A stretch of DNA of 64,000 bases from DATAGZ01 sp036263455 (GTDB lineage Bacteria; Pseudomonadota; Alphaproteobacteria; Dongiales; Dongiaceae), in the NCBI GenBank assembly GCA_036263455.1, contig DATAGZ010000004.1, positions 13,910 through 77,909 on the forward strand, given 5' to 3'. Within the stretch, counting starts at the first letter, position 1; every line of letters begins with the position of its first letter. Positions 34,771-42,850 of the stretch are shown one piece after another. The position numbers were made by a program, and so were the translations under genes. The notes beneath the pieces are model-generated. The model saw nothing but the letters and a program-made list of their open reading frames with translations, did not search any database and was not told where the DNA came from.

Positions 34771-36654
34771 GTGAATAAGCTCTATATGCATTACCAACAC
34801 CTGAGAAACGCATTTGTTCTTTGTGCCTTGCTCTTTTTCGCCGCGTTTGCCCATGCGGAACGGCTGACGAGCGATGCCGTGCATAGCGATCAGGCGGATA
34901 TCCGCTTATTTTCGGTGCTCTCTGCGTCTGGCGATACCGGCCATCTCCCGCTCGGGCTTCATTTGCGCTTGCGTTCGGGCTGGAAGACATATTGGCGATC
35001 GCCGGGGGATGCCGGCTATCCCGTATCCCTGACCCTGGAATCGAGTTCCAATGTCAGCGGATTCCGCTTGCTCTGGCCAGTACCGCACCGCTTCACGCTC
35101 TTCGGCTTGGATACGTTTGGCTATGAGGACGAAGTAGTCTTTCCTGTCGATCTCGATCTCATCCGGCCCGGTGAAACGGCAGAGGTTCACTTCCTCGCGC
35201 GCTATTTGGTATGCGAAAAAATCTGCGTTCCAAACGAGGCCCGTCTCTCGCTGCGCATTCCTGAAGGACCCACGCAACTCACCGAGGACGCGCCGCTTCT
35301 GAATCTCTATCGTGCGCGTGTCCCCGGCACGACCGGTCCGATACGGATTGCGGACTTTGGCGCGCAAGGCTCGACACTCACGGTGGAGGCGGCGCGGGAT
35401 GACGCGAATTTCATGGCGCCGGATTTATTCATCGAAGGCCCGGCCAATTCCAGCTTTTCGCGACCGACCGTTTCCTACCGCGATCCGCGCCACGTTACGC
35501 TCACGGTGGTTAGCAACCGGCCGGTGGCGCAGGTGCTGCCCCTACGCCTGACGCTCGCCGATGGAACGGTTGGGGTAGAGAAAAGCGTCACCGCAGTGAC
35601 CGCCACGACCCGAACCCCGATATCGTGGCGCCTCCTCTTTATCGCTTTCCTGGGTGGCTTGATTTTGAATGCAATGCCCTGCGTCCTTCCGGTGCTCTTG
35701 CTCAAGCTCACGTCCGTTATCCAGGTCGTAGGACGCGAGAAGCGCATCATGCGCGAGGGATTTCTCGCAGTTTCGGCAGGCATTCTGTTCTCTTTTCTTC
35801 TTCTAGGCGGGGCGCTGATTGCCCTAAAGCTTGCTGGCCAGAGGGTCGGGTGGGGAATCCAATTTCAGCAACCCTGGTTCCTAGGGCTGCTTATCGCGGT
35901 TTGTCTGCTCTTTGCTTCCAATCTCCTCGGGTGGTTCACTGTGCCGCTCCCCGCTTTTGCCGCGTCGCTTCCTGAGGGCCGTGGACGTTTCATCGCGAAC
36001 TTTTTCACGGGATGCTTTGCCACGCTTCTGGCGACACCTTGCTCGGCGCCTTTCGTGGGGACGGCCATCGCCTTCGCCTTGGCGGGTTCCACATTGGACA
36101 TTCTGACTATTTTCTCGGCCATGGCCCTGGGGCTCGCGGCCCCCTACATGGTCGTGGCGGGCGCCCCGCGCCTGGTAGAATTCCTGCCCCGGCCCGGCCC
36201 ATGGATGCGCTGGCTCAAGGGAGCGCTCGCCCTCTCGCTAGTGGGAACCGCCCTGTGGCTGGCCACGGTCGCATACCGTGAACTCGGCGGATCGTGGCCG
36301 ATGGGGCAGAGCGCGCTTGCCTGGCTTCCCTATAGTGAAGAAGAGGTGGCGCGCCATGTCGGAAACGGCGAGACCGTGCTGCTTGACGTAACGGCGCAAT
36401 GGTGCCTGACATGCGCCGCAAACGAGCGGCTGGTGTTTGGGCGCGGCGATGTGTCCCGGCGGCTCATGGGGATCACTCTCGTCCGCGCGGATTGGACCAG
36501 TCCAAGCCCGGCAATTTCCCGCCTGCTCGCTGCCCACGGTCGTTATGGCATTCCGCTCAATATCGTGTATGGGCCTAAGGCGCGAGAGGGCATCGTCCTG
36601 CCGGAAATCCTGACGCCCACGGCCGTCCTGGATGCCCTGGATCGCGTGCGCTAG
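34771..36654 (+). CDS. ScsB/DsbD-like transmembrane thiol-disulfide reductase
   Basis: A 627-residue inner-membrane protein that passes electrons from cytoplasmic thioredoxin to periplasmic targets. GTG 34771 is the apparent start (ATG 34786 is possible); both precede a signal peptide ending AHAE. The N-terminal periplasmic domain (about 35-280) contains CEKIC, followed by the CcdA-like membrane core from about 290 with cysteines in NAMPCVLPVLLLKL and LLATPCSAPFVGTA. The C-terminal thioredoxin domain has Cys545-Leu-Thr-Cys548 (AQWCLTCAAN). The large N-domain suggests ScsB rather than classical DsbD. A peroxiredoxin gene follows. Confidence 0.88.
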   Translation: MNKLYMHYQHLRNAFVLCALLFFAAFAHAERLTSDAVHSDQADIRLFSVLSASGDTGHLPLGLHLRLRSGWKTYWRSPGDAGYPVSLTLESSSNVSGFRLLWPVPHRFTLFGLDTFGYEDEVVFPVDLDLIRPGETAEVHFLARYLVCEKICVPNEARLSLRIPEGPTQLTEDAPLLNLYRARVPGTTGPIRIADFGAQGSTLTVEAARDDANFMAPDLFIEGPANSSFSRPTVSYRDPRHVTLTVVSNRPVAQVLPLRLTLADGTVGVEKSVTAVTATTRTPISWRLLFIAFLGGLILNAMPCVLPVLLLKLTSVIQVVGREKRIMREGFLAVSAGILFSFLLLGGALIALKLAGQRVGWGIQFQQPWFLGLLIAVCLLFASNLLGWFTVPLPAFAASLPEGRGRFIANFFTGCFATLLATPCSAPFVGTAIAFALAGSTLDILTIFSAMALGLAAPYMVVAGAPRLVEFLPRPGPWMRWLKGALALSLVGTALWLATVAYRELGGSWPMGQSALAWLPYSEEEVARHVGNGETVLLDVTAQWCLTCAANERLVFGRGDVSRRLMGITLVRADWTSPSPAISRLLAAHGRYGIPLNIVYGPKAREGIVLPEILTPTAVLDALDRVR

Positions 36655-36674
36655 CTCGTCCGCCACCGATGGTC

Positions 36675-36703
36675 TTGGAAGCGGAACCGAATATTTCTAT
36701 AGT
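36675..36703 (+). promoter_or_regulatory. Probable peroxiredoxin promoter
   Basis: TTGGAA (36675-36680) and TATAGT (36698-36703) are exactly 17 bases apart. A GAGGAG ribosome binding site follows at 36721-36726, five bases before the ATG. The match to the sigma-70 consensus (4 and 5 of 6) suggests separate transcription from the upstream ScsB-like gene. Confidence 0.5.
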
Positions 36704-36731
36704 TGGTTTCACTAGCTAACGAGGAGATACC

Positions 36732-37214
36732 ATGACGATTCAAGTAGGCGAACGACTGCCCAATGTGAAACTTCACTATATGAGCAAGGATGGTGTGCAA
36801 ACGATCATGACCGACGATTTGACGCGCGGCAAAAAGGTCGTGATATTCGGTCTGCCCGGCGCCTATACGCCCACATGCTCGGCCAAGCATCTGCCGGGCT
36901 TCATCCAGAATGCCGAGGAACTCAAGAAAAAGGGCGTGGATACCATTGCTTGCCTGTCGGTCAACGACGCCTATGTCATGGATGCCTGGGGGAAAGACCA
37001 GGGCGTGGGAGACAAGGTCATGATGCTCGCCGACGGCAATGGCGACTTCTCCCGTGCGGTGGGGCTGGTCATGGATGGTAAAAATTACGGCATGGGCGAA
37101 CGCGCCAGCCGGTATTCCATGGTGGTGGACAACGGCGTGGTAACCAAGCTGAATGTCGAAGCGCCTGGCGCCTTTGAAGTTTCCAGCGCCGAAGCCATGC
37201 TCAAAGGTCTTTAG
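36732..37214 (+). CDS. Prx5-type peroxiredoxin
   Basis: A 160-residue peroxidase that reduces hydrogen and organic peroxides using thiols. The peroxidatic cysteine is Cys49 in PGAYTPTCSAKHLPGF, the Prx5/AhpE-like signature; a second Cys74 lies in TIACLSVND. No signal peptide is seen, so it should be cytoplasmic. It has its own promoter-like site and strong ribosome binding site. The 3' end overlaps convergent rnhA by 14 bases. Reductant (glutaredoxin, thioredoxin or glutathione) cannot be told. Confidence 0.93.
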   Translation: MTIQVGERLPNVKLHYMSKDGVQTIMTDDLTRGKKVVIFGLPGAYTPTCSAKHLPGFIQNAEELKKKGVDTIACLSVNDAYVMDAWGKDQGVGDKVMMLADGNGDFSRAVGLVMDGKNYGMGERASRYSMVVDNGVVTKLNVEAPGAFEVSSAEAMLKGL

Positions 37215-37650
37215 GAGTCTTTGCGGCGAGCACAGCGTCGATCGCCTTGCGCGCGAGGCGGTCGGCGCGCTCGTTTTCGGCGTGGCCGGCATGACCGCGG
37301 ACCCAATGCCAGTCGATAACATGCGCTTCGGCCGCTAACTTCAGCCTGCGCCATAAATCGACGTTCTTTACTTTCTTCCAGCCTCGTTTTTCCCAAAGCG
37401 GCAGCCATTCCGTGACGCCGCGCTGGACATATTGGGAATCAGTCGTCAGAGATACCCGGCTCGGCCGCTTAAGCGTTTCGAGCGCCCGGATGGCGGCCAT
37501 CAGCTCCATGCGGTTATTGGTCGTGTCGGGTTCGGCGCCCATGATTTCACGCTCGACATCGCCATAGCGCAGCAAGGCGGCCCAGCCGCCCGGCCCGGGA
37601 TTGCCGAGGCACGCGCCATCGGTGAATATCTCCACGATCTTTCCGGTCAC
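37201..37650 (-). CDS. rnhA: Ribonuclease HI
   Basis: RNase HI degrades RNA in RNA-DNA hybrids, such as primers and R-loops. The 149-residue protein has the four acidic catalytic residues Asp11 (FTDGACLGNPG), Glu49 (NNRMEL), Asp71 (TTDSQYV) and Asp130 (ENERADRLAR), and the basic handle WEKRGWKKVKN. It starts within the stop of thrB (ATGA), so thrB and rnhA form an operon, as in many alphaproteobacteria. Confidence 0.97.
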   Translation of the reverse strand: MTGKIVEIFTDGACLGNPGPGGWAALLRYGDVEREIMGAEPDTTNNRMELMAAIRALETLKRPSRVSLTTDSQYVQRGVTEWLPLWEKRGWKKVKNVDLWRRLKLAAEAHVIDWHWVRGHAGHAENERADRLARKAIDAVLAAKTPKDL

Positions 37651-38609
37651 GCGCGGCTCGAGGCGGTGACGGCCGGTTTTTCCCGAAACGCCACAAGCTT
37701 ATGCATATATTCCATCGGGTTCTTGGGCTGGACCAAGGCGTCGCGCTGCGGGTTCAGCCAGTCATAGGCGCGGGTGAGGAGAAAGCGGAGCGCCGCGCCC
37801 CGAGCGAGGACCGGCAGCGCCGACCGTTCCTCCGGACGCAGCGGCCGCGCCGCGTGATACGCATCTACAAGCGCCGCGCCTCTTTCCGGGCAATAGATAT
37901 CCCCGTTTTCAAAACACCAGGCATTCAGAGCGACGGCGAGGTCGTAGGCAAGAAAATCCGTACAGGCAAAATAAAAGTCGATGAAGCCCGAGAGACGCTC
38001 GCCGAGAAAGAATACATTATCTGGAAAAAGGTCGGCGTGAATCTGGCCAGTGGGCAGGTCACGCGGCCAAGCCTTATCGAGAAAGCCCAACTCGTCATCG
38101 AGCAGCGCGGGGAGATCGATATGAATTTCCTGGGCGCGTTCGCCGATCCGATCGCGCAGGTTCCGCCATCCCATTGGTCCGAGGGCGTTAATCCGGATCA
38201 TGGTAAAATCGGCGGCGAGGCGGTGCATTTCGGCCATGCCTCGGCCGAGGGCGCGGCAATGGCCCATTCCCGGCGCGTTGAGCCAAATCCCATCGAGGAA
38301 GCGTACGATCGCGGCCGGACGACCGCTGCAGATGCTGACCATCTCTCCAGCGCGTGTCGCAATCGGCTCGGGACAGGTGAATCCTTTTCGGACGAGGTGG
38401 CGCATCAGACCGAGGAAGTAGGGCAGGTCTTCCGCCTGAACGCGCTTTTCGTAGAGAGTGAGGATGTATTGCCCCGCCTGTGTGCGTAGCAGATAGTTGC
38501 TATTTTCGACGCCTTCGGCGATTCCCTTGATGCTCAAGGGCGCGCCGATATCGTACTGTTCCATAAATCGGACCAGCTCGTTATCCGGAATATTGGTATA
38601 GACCGCCAT
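37647..38609 (-). CDS. thrB: Homoserine kinase ThrB (choline-kinase-like type)
   Basis: This 320-residue enzyme phosphorylates homoserine for threonine synthesis. It belongs to the aminoglycoside-phosphotransferase/choline-kinase-like ThrB type, not the GHMP kinase type: the catalytic loop is HADLFPDN (191-198, Asp193 as base), and the metal Asp lies in SGFIDFYFACTD. The N-terminal MAVYTNIPDNELVRFMEQYD and GVENSNYLL are usual for the family. It overlaps rnhA. In many relatives ispH precedes it; here ispH is 30 kb away. Confidence 0.95.
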   Translation of the reverse strand: MAVYTNIPDNELVRFMEQYDIGAPLSIKGIAEGVENSNYLLRTQAGQYILTLYEKRVQAEDLPYFLGLMRHLVRKGFTCPEPIATRAGEMVSICSGRPAAIVRFLDGIWLNAPGMGHCRALGRGMAEMHRLAADFTMIRINALGPMGWRNLRDRIGERAQEIHIDLPALLDDELGFLDKAWPRDLPTGQIHADLFPDNVFFLGERLSGFIDFYFACTDFLAYDLAVALNAWCFENGDIYCPERGAALVDAYHAARPLRPEERSALPVLARGAALRFLLTRAYDWLNPQRDALVQPKNPMEYMHKLVAFREKPAVTASSRA

Positions 38610-38883
38610 GCGTTCAGAATCCGCTCGGGCCTATGCATGCCGGAAAGGTGAAACGCCGCCGAAAACGCGCACGCGAGTCGCTATCCATACTCCAGTATAT
38701 CGCGTGAGGCTCGCGTGACATAGCGGGGCTTCTTGGCATATCCGAGATCTTCTCGGTAGTGATTCGTGGACGGCCTATTCCCCTTGGGTCATCTCGCACG
38801 CAGGCGTGTGGTGTTCTTGTATGGACGGGCGAGAAACGCTAGAGTGATTCCGCACGCCGCAGACACCAATCGACAGAGGAAGA

Positions 38884-39411
38884 ATGAGAAGAATACGAAT
38901 CGCGATGATGATGCTCGGCGTGCCGATGCTCGCGAGCTGCGCATCCAACAATAGCGCGCCTCCCCCCTGTCCCCAGGTGGCGAAGCTCACCGAGGCCTCC
39001 TATCTCACCCGCTTTGCCGGCCCCGGCAATGACCTGACCGATGCGGTCTATGAAGCGAAGGTCGACGGTTTCACCAGCCGCTGCTTCTATACGAACCAGG
39101 ATGACAAGCAAGCGGTCAGAACTGAATTAAAAATACAGTTTAGCGCGTCGCGCGCGCCGAAATTCGTGGGGGAAAATCCGAAATTTCAGTATTTTGTCGC
39201 AATAACCGGGCCTAACCAGAAGCCTCTGGCGCGCGAAGTTTTTGACGTCGACGTCGACCTTTCCGGCGATAAGGTGCACAATATCTCGGTGGATGAGATC
39301 GAGCCCGTCGTTCCGCTCGGCGCCAATGAAAATGGGGACTTTTACCGGATCTATGTCGGCTTCATTCTCACCGAAAAGGAGCTTGCCTATAATCGTAAGC
39401 ATCCTCAATAA
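38884..39411 (+). CDS. Putative lipoprotein of unknown function
   Basis: A 175-residue protein with a lipoprotein signal: basic start MRRIRIAMM, a hydrophobic stretch and the lipobox LASC with Cys19. The mature part has a conserved-looking beta-rich region (YEAKVDGFTSRCFY, then VDVDLSGDKVHNISVDEI). I do not recognise a specific family; similar small secreted proteins occur in alphaproteobacteria. AGAGGAAGA lies just upstream of the ATG. It stands alone between thrB and the glycine cleavage operon, with about 270 non-coding bases before it. Confidence 0.7.
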   Translation: MRRIRIAMMMLGVPMLASCASNNSAPPPCPQVAKLTEASYLTRFAGPGNDLTDAVYEAKVDGFTSRCFYTNQDDKQAVRTELKIQFSASRAPKFVGENPKFQYFVAITGPNQKPLAREVFDVDVDLSGDKVHNISVDEIEPVVPLGANENGDFYRIYVGFILTEKELAYNRKHPQ

Positions 39412-39504
39412 ATGGGGAAAGGGGCCGTGATATAGAAGAGTTTGCTGTAAAATCAGCTCTTAACGGTTCATTCTTAACAATATTCTCCTAGACGATTGGG
39501 CTCG

Positions 39505-39810
39505 ATGCGTGAGGGGGAGAATGCTGGGAATGGAAGAGCGTCACGGTCGGAACGTCATCGCATCTTCCATCTCAAGGACGGCGTCGTGATCGTTGGCTGG
39601 GCGATGGTTCCCCAGGGATACGGTCTTTATGCTCAGGAATTCGGCGGAATCTAAGATGCCGGCGCCCCGCAGGTTTGCTGGATGGTTCGCCATTTTGCGC
39701 GCTGATCGATAGCGTTGCTTGGGCATGAGCGGCAACCATCATGTCGAGATTGCCTGGCCGATGGACAACGAACAGATCTGTAAGATTTTGGCTCATTAAA
39801 GGCCTTGACG
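39505..39810 (+). pseudogene. Possible PilZ-domain gene remnant
   Basis: An ATG at 39505 opens a 49-codon frame with SRSERHRIFHLKDGVVI, similar to the RRxxR...GxI opening of small PilZ proteins, and stops at 39652-39654. Further downstream, in another frame, ERQPSCRDCLADGQR, a stop codon, and DFGSLK resemble the C-terminal part of PilZ domains (CxVxWxxGxxIGVxF). Read together, the stretch looks like a gene broken by stops and a frameshift. Similarity is by eye and weak. Otherwise the 39412-39840 region shows nothing. Confidence 0.3.
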
Positions 39811-39849
39811 CGCGGGGCTGCGTAAGCGCAAACATGGACAGTCGACTTC

Positions 39850-40026
39850 CCCCACGCGGGAGAGACCGCACGCGCAAGCGGGCGGCGCCGAAGGAGCAAC
39901 CGCCCCGGAAACTCTCAGGCAGAAGGACCGCACGCGGGAGACGCTCTGGAAAGAGGATGGCTGGCCATCCCACCGACGGAGAAAGCGGTTCTTCCGCGAA
40001 TCTCTCAGGTTCCAAGACAGAGGGGG
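39850..40026 (+). ncRNA. Tandem glycine riboswitch
   Basis: Two glycine aptamers lie in series ahead of gcvT. The first has GGAGAGA, CGCCGAAGGAGCAA and AAACTCTCAGGCA with AGAAGGACCG; the second has CTCTGGAAAGAGG, CACCGACGGAGAAAGC and AATCTCTCAGGTTCC. These are the conserved cores of the family, and position upstream of a glycine cleavage operon is classic. A TTGACG at 39805-39810 could be the -35 of the promoter. Cooperative glycine binding would turn on the operon. Confidence 0.93.
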
Positions 40027-40040
40027 CACGTCTTGGAGGA
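40012..40040 (+). promoter_or_regulatory. Ribosome-binding-site sequestering hairpin of gcvT
   Basis: CCAAGAC (40012-40018) is complementary to GTCTTGG (40030-40036), whose last two Gs are the first bases of the GGAGGA ribosome binding site (40035-40040). The upstream arm also belongs to the closing stem of the second aptamer (TTCCA with TGGAA). Glycine binding would then free the ribosome binding site: a translational on-switch. Inferred from base complementarity. Confidence 0.55.
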
Positions 40041-40044
40041 TATT

Positions 40045-41136
40045 TTGTCGGCTGTCTTACGTACCCCTCTTTACGATCTTCATCGAGAACTCGGTGGAAA
40101 GATGGTGCCGTTCGCCGGCTATGAGATGCCGGTGCAATATGGCCCGGGCATTCTCGCCGAGCATCTTCATACCCGAGCCAAGGCAGGATTGTTCGACGTC
40201 TCGCACATGGGTCAGGCAATGCTCACTGCGAATGCCGCCGAACTCGAGCGCATCTTTCCCGCCGATATCGAGGCGATGAGACCCGGCGAGCAGAAATATT
40301 CCTTCCTGTTGACCAACGAAGGAGGGATCATCGACGATCTCATGCTGACTCGCGCCGAGGGTCACTTTTTCCTTGTCGTCAACGCTGCCAATAAACAAGC
40401 GGATTTCGCTTTGATCGCGGCACAGACCGCGCTTACCCCATTGGGCGAGCGTGCGCTGCTTGCGCTGCAGGGGCCGCGCGCCGCCGCCGTGCTCGCGACA
40501 ATCAATCCCGATGTGCGCCGTCTGCGTTTCATGCAAGGGGGCAGCTTCATGCTCGGAAGTGCCGAGTGCTTCATTACCCGCTCCGGTTATACCGGGGAGG
40601 ATGGTTTCGAAATTTCAGTGCCGGCCGAGAACGCTACGGATCTGGCGCGCGCATTGCTCGCGCACCCCGATGTACTTCCGATCGGTCTGGGTGCGCGTGA
40701 TTCGCTGCGGCTCGAGGCGGGTCTCTGTCTCCATGGCAGCGATATCGATACGACAACGACCCCGGTCGAGGCGGGGCTGCTTTGGGCAATCGGGCGGCGG
40801 CGGCGCGAAGGGGGGCATTTTCCCGGCGCGGAAATCATTCGATCCCAGATTCGAAATGGCGCCGCCCGCAAGCGCGTCGGTATTTTACCCGAGGGGAAGG
40901 CGCCCGCTCGCGCGCACACGCCTATTCTGTCGGGCACAGGCGAGACGTTAGGCGAGATTACCTCGGGTGGCTTCGCCCCGAGCCTTGGCCGGCCTATCGC
41001 GATGGGCTATGTCGTACGTGAACGTGCCGGGATAGGCGAGAATATCCTTCTGGATGTCCGGGGGAAGAATTTGCCGGCGGTGGTCGTCGGCATGCCATTT
41101 GTGAAGCACAATTATTACCGCGGCGAGGAGGCATGA
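40045..41136 (+). CDS. gcvT: Glycine cleavage system T protein (aminomethyltransferase)
   Basis: GcvT releases ammonia from the aminomethyl-lipoyl arm of GcvH and makes 5,10-methylene-THF. I start it at TTG 40045, four bases after GGAGGA; the encoded (M)SAVLRTPLYDLHRELGGKMVPF fits family N-termini, whereas the TTG at 40033 overlaps the ribosome binding site. The 363 residues include VPFAGYEMPVQY, DVSHMGQ, QKYSFLLTNEGGIIDDLM, the folate-site Asp region, and RSGYTGEDGFEIS. gcvH follows with an ATGA overlap. Confidence 0.95.
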   Translation: MSAVLRTPLYDLHRELGGKMVPFAGYEMPVQYGPGILAEHLHTRAKAGLFDVSHMGQAMLTANAAELERIFPADIEAMRPGEQKYSFLLTNEGGIIDDLMLTRAEGHFFLVVNAANKQADFALIAAQTALTPLGERALLALQGPRAAAVLATINPDVRRLRFMQGGSFMLGSAECFITRSGYTGEDGFEISVPAENATDLARALLAHPDVLPIGLGARDSLRLEAGLCLHGSDIDTTTTPVEAGLLWAIGRRRREGGHFPGAEIIRSQIRNGAARKRVGILPEGKAPARAHTPILSGTGETLGEITSGGFAPSLGRPIAMGYVVRERAGIGENILLDVRGKNLPAVVVGMPFVKHNYYRGEEA

Positions 41137-41507
41137 TGCGGAAGTATACCAAAGACCATGAATGGGTAGCCCTCGATGGAGAGACCGCCACGGTCGGCAT
41201 CTCGGACTATGCGCAGGAGCAGCTGGGCGACGTTGTATTTGTCGAACTCCCCGAGCCCGGCAAGGACATAAAGAAGGGCAAGGAGATGGCGGTGGTCGAA
41301 TCGGTGAAGGCGGCCAGCGAAGTCTACGCCCCGATCTCCGGCAAGGTCGTAAGCGTCAACGAAGCGTTGAGCGCCGACACTTCCCTGGTCAATAAGGACC
41401 CTCTTGGTCAAGGCTGGTTCACCAAGATCAGCGTCGCCGATAAGGCCGAGCTGGCGGAACTCATGGATGAGTCCGCCTACAAGGCCTATTGCGAAGGATT
41501 GCATTGA
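41133..41507 (+). CDS. gcvH: Glycine cleavage system H protein
   Basis: GcvH is the lipoyl carrier shuttling the methylamine group between P and T proteins. The 124-residue protein contains the lipoylated Lys59 in VVESVKAASEVYAP and the family opening KYTKDHEWVALDG. It starts inside the gcvT stop (ATGATG; a second Met codon directly follows) and its own stop shares a base with the gcvPA start. Cytoplasmic. Confidence 0.97.
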   Translation: MMRKYTKDHEWVALDGETATVGISDYAQEQLGDVVFVELPEPGKDIKKGKEMAVVESVKAASEVYAPISGKVVSVNEALSADTSLVNKDPLGQGWFTKISVADKAELAELMDESAYKAYCEGLH

Positions 41508-42850
41508 TGCGTTATCTGCCTCTGACCCCCGACGATCGCAAGGCGATGCTGGCCGCCATCGGCGTGCCTTCCATCGAAGCGCTTTATCGCGATGTTCCGG
41601 CGGATGTATTGCTCACCGCGCCGGTCGATTTACCCCTCCACCGCAGCGAGATGGAGGTCGAGGCCGAAATCACCGCGCTCGCCCGCAAGAATCTGGGTAC
41701 GAGCCAGGCGCCGAGCTTTCTCGGGGCAGGGGCGTATCGCCACCATACTCCTGCCGCGGTGGATTATCTTATCCAACGCGGCGAATTCCTGACCTCTTAT
41801 ACACCCTACCAGCCGGAAGTGGCTCAAGGCACCTTGCAATATCTCTTCGAATTCCAAACTCAGGTCGCCTTGCTTACCGGGATGGAAATTGCCAATGCGT
41901 CGATGTATGACGGCGCGACCGCGACCGCGGAAGCGGCGATGATGGCCAATCGCGTGACCCGGCGCAGCAAGGTGATTATGTCGTCTCGTCTGCATCCTCA
42001 CTATCGCGAGACGGTGGAAACCGCTGGCCGGCATACCGGTTTCGCGGCGACGGTGGCCCCGGGCGCGATCGCGGGGGATGAGGATCTCGCCGCGCTCCTC
42101 GATGAGCAGACATCCTGCGTGATCGTCCAATATCCCGATTTTTATGGAAACATCCAAAACTTCTCGGCCTTGGCCGATGCAGCCCACCGCAAAGGCGCGC
42201 TATTGATCGTGGCAGTCACCGAGATCGTGGCGCTGGGCGCGCTGATGGCACCTGGCGACATGGGCGCAGATATCGTTGCCGCCGAGGGTCAATCGCTTGG
42301 CAATAGCCTCGGTTTCGGCGGACCCTACGTTGGACTGTTCGCGGTGCGCGAGAAATACGTGCGGCAGATGCCGGGCCGGTTGGTCGGCGAGACGTTCGAC
42401 GTGGACGGCCGGCGCGGCTATGTATTGACCCTGTCCACGCGCGAGCAGCATATCCGGCGTGAGAAAGCCACCAGCAACATTTGCACGAATTCCGGCCTGT
42501 GCGCCTTGGCCTTCGCGATTCATTTGACCTTGCTTGGCGAGACGGGCCTGCGCGCGCTAGCCGCCTTCAACCACGCGCGGGCCGTGGAGCTAGCCGCGCG
42601 GCTCGCCCGCGTTCCCGGAGCGACAATCCTCAACCGGACCTATTTCAATGAGTTTACCGTGCGTCTGGCGCGTCCCGCTCTGGATGTGGTGGAGAAGCTG
42701 GCCGCACGTGGCATTCTCGCCGGTGTGCCGGTCGCGCGCCTTCTGCCCCACGAGCCGGAGGCGCGGAATCTCCTGCTCGTTGCCGCGACGGAACTGACGA
42801 CCGAAGCGGATATGGACGCGTTATGCGATGGATTACGGAGCGTATCATGA
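41507..42850 (+). CDS. gcvPA: Glycine dehydrogenase (decarboxylating) subunit 1
   Basis: This is the N-terminal half of the P protein in its two-subunit form, 447 residues. It starts MRYLPLTPDDRKAMLAAIG at ATG 41507, one base overlapping gcvH. Signatures are FLGAGAYRHHTPAAVDYL, FLTSYTPYQPEVAQGTLQ, NASMYDGATATAEA and REQHIRREKATSNICTN. The subunit shares the PLP-enzyme fold but the cofactor lysine is on subunit 2. Its stop overlaps gcvPB by ATGA, giving matched expression. Confidence 0.96.
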   Translation: MRYLPLTPDDRKAMLAAIGVPSIEALYRDVPADVLLTAPVDLPLHRSEMEVEAEITALARKNLGTSQAPSFLGAGAYRHHTPAAVDYLIQRGEFLTSYTPYQPEVAQGTLQYLFEFQTQVALLTGMEIANASMYDGATATAEAAMMANRVTRRSKVIMSSRLHPHYRETVETAGRHTGFAATVAPGAIAGDEDLAALLDEQTSCVIVQYPDFYGNIQNFSALADAAHRKGALLIVAVTEIVALGALMAPGDMGADIVAAEGQSLGNSLGFGGPYVGLFAVREKYVRQMPGRLVGETFDVDGRRGYVLTLSTREQHIRREKATSNICTNSGLCALAFAIHLTLLGETGLRALAAFNHARAVELAARLARVPGATILNRTYFNEFTVRLARPALDVVEKLAARGILAGVPVARLLPHEPEARNLLLVAATELTTEADMDALCDGLRSVS

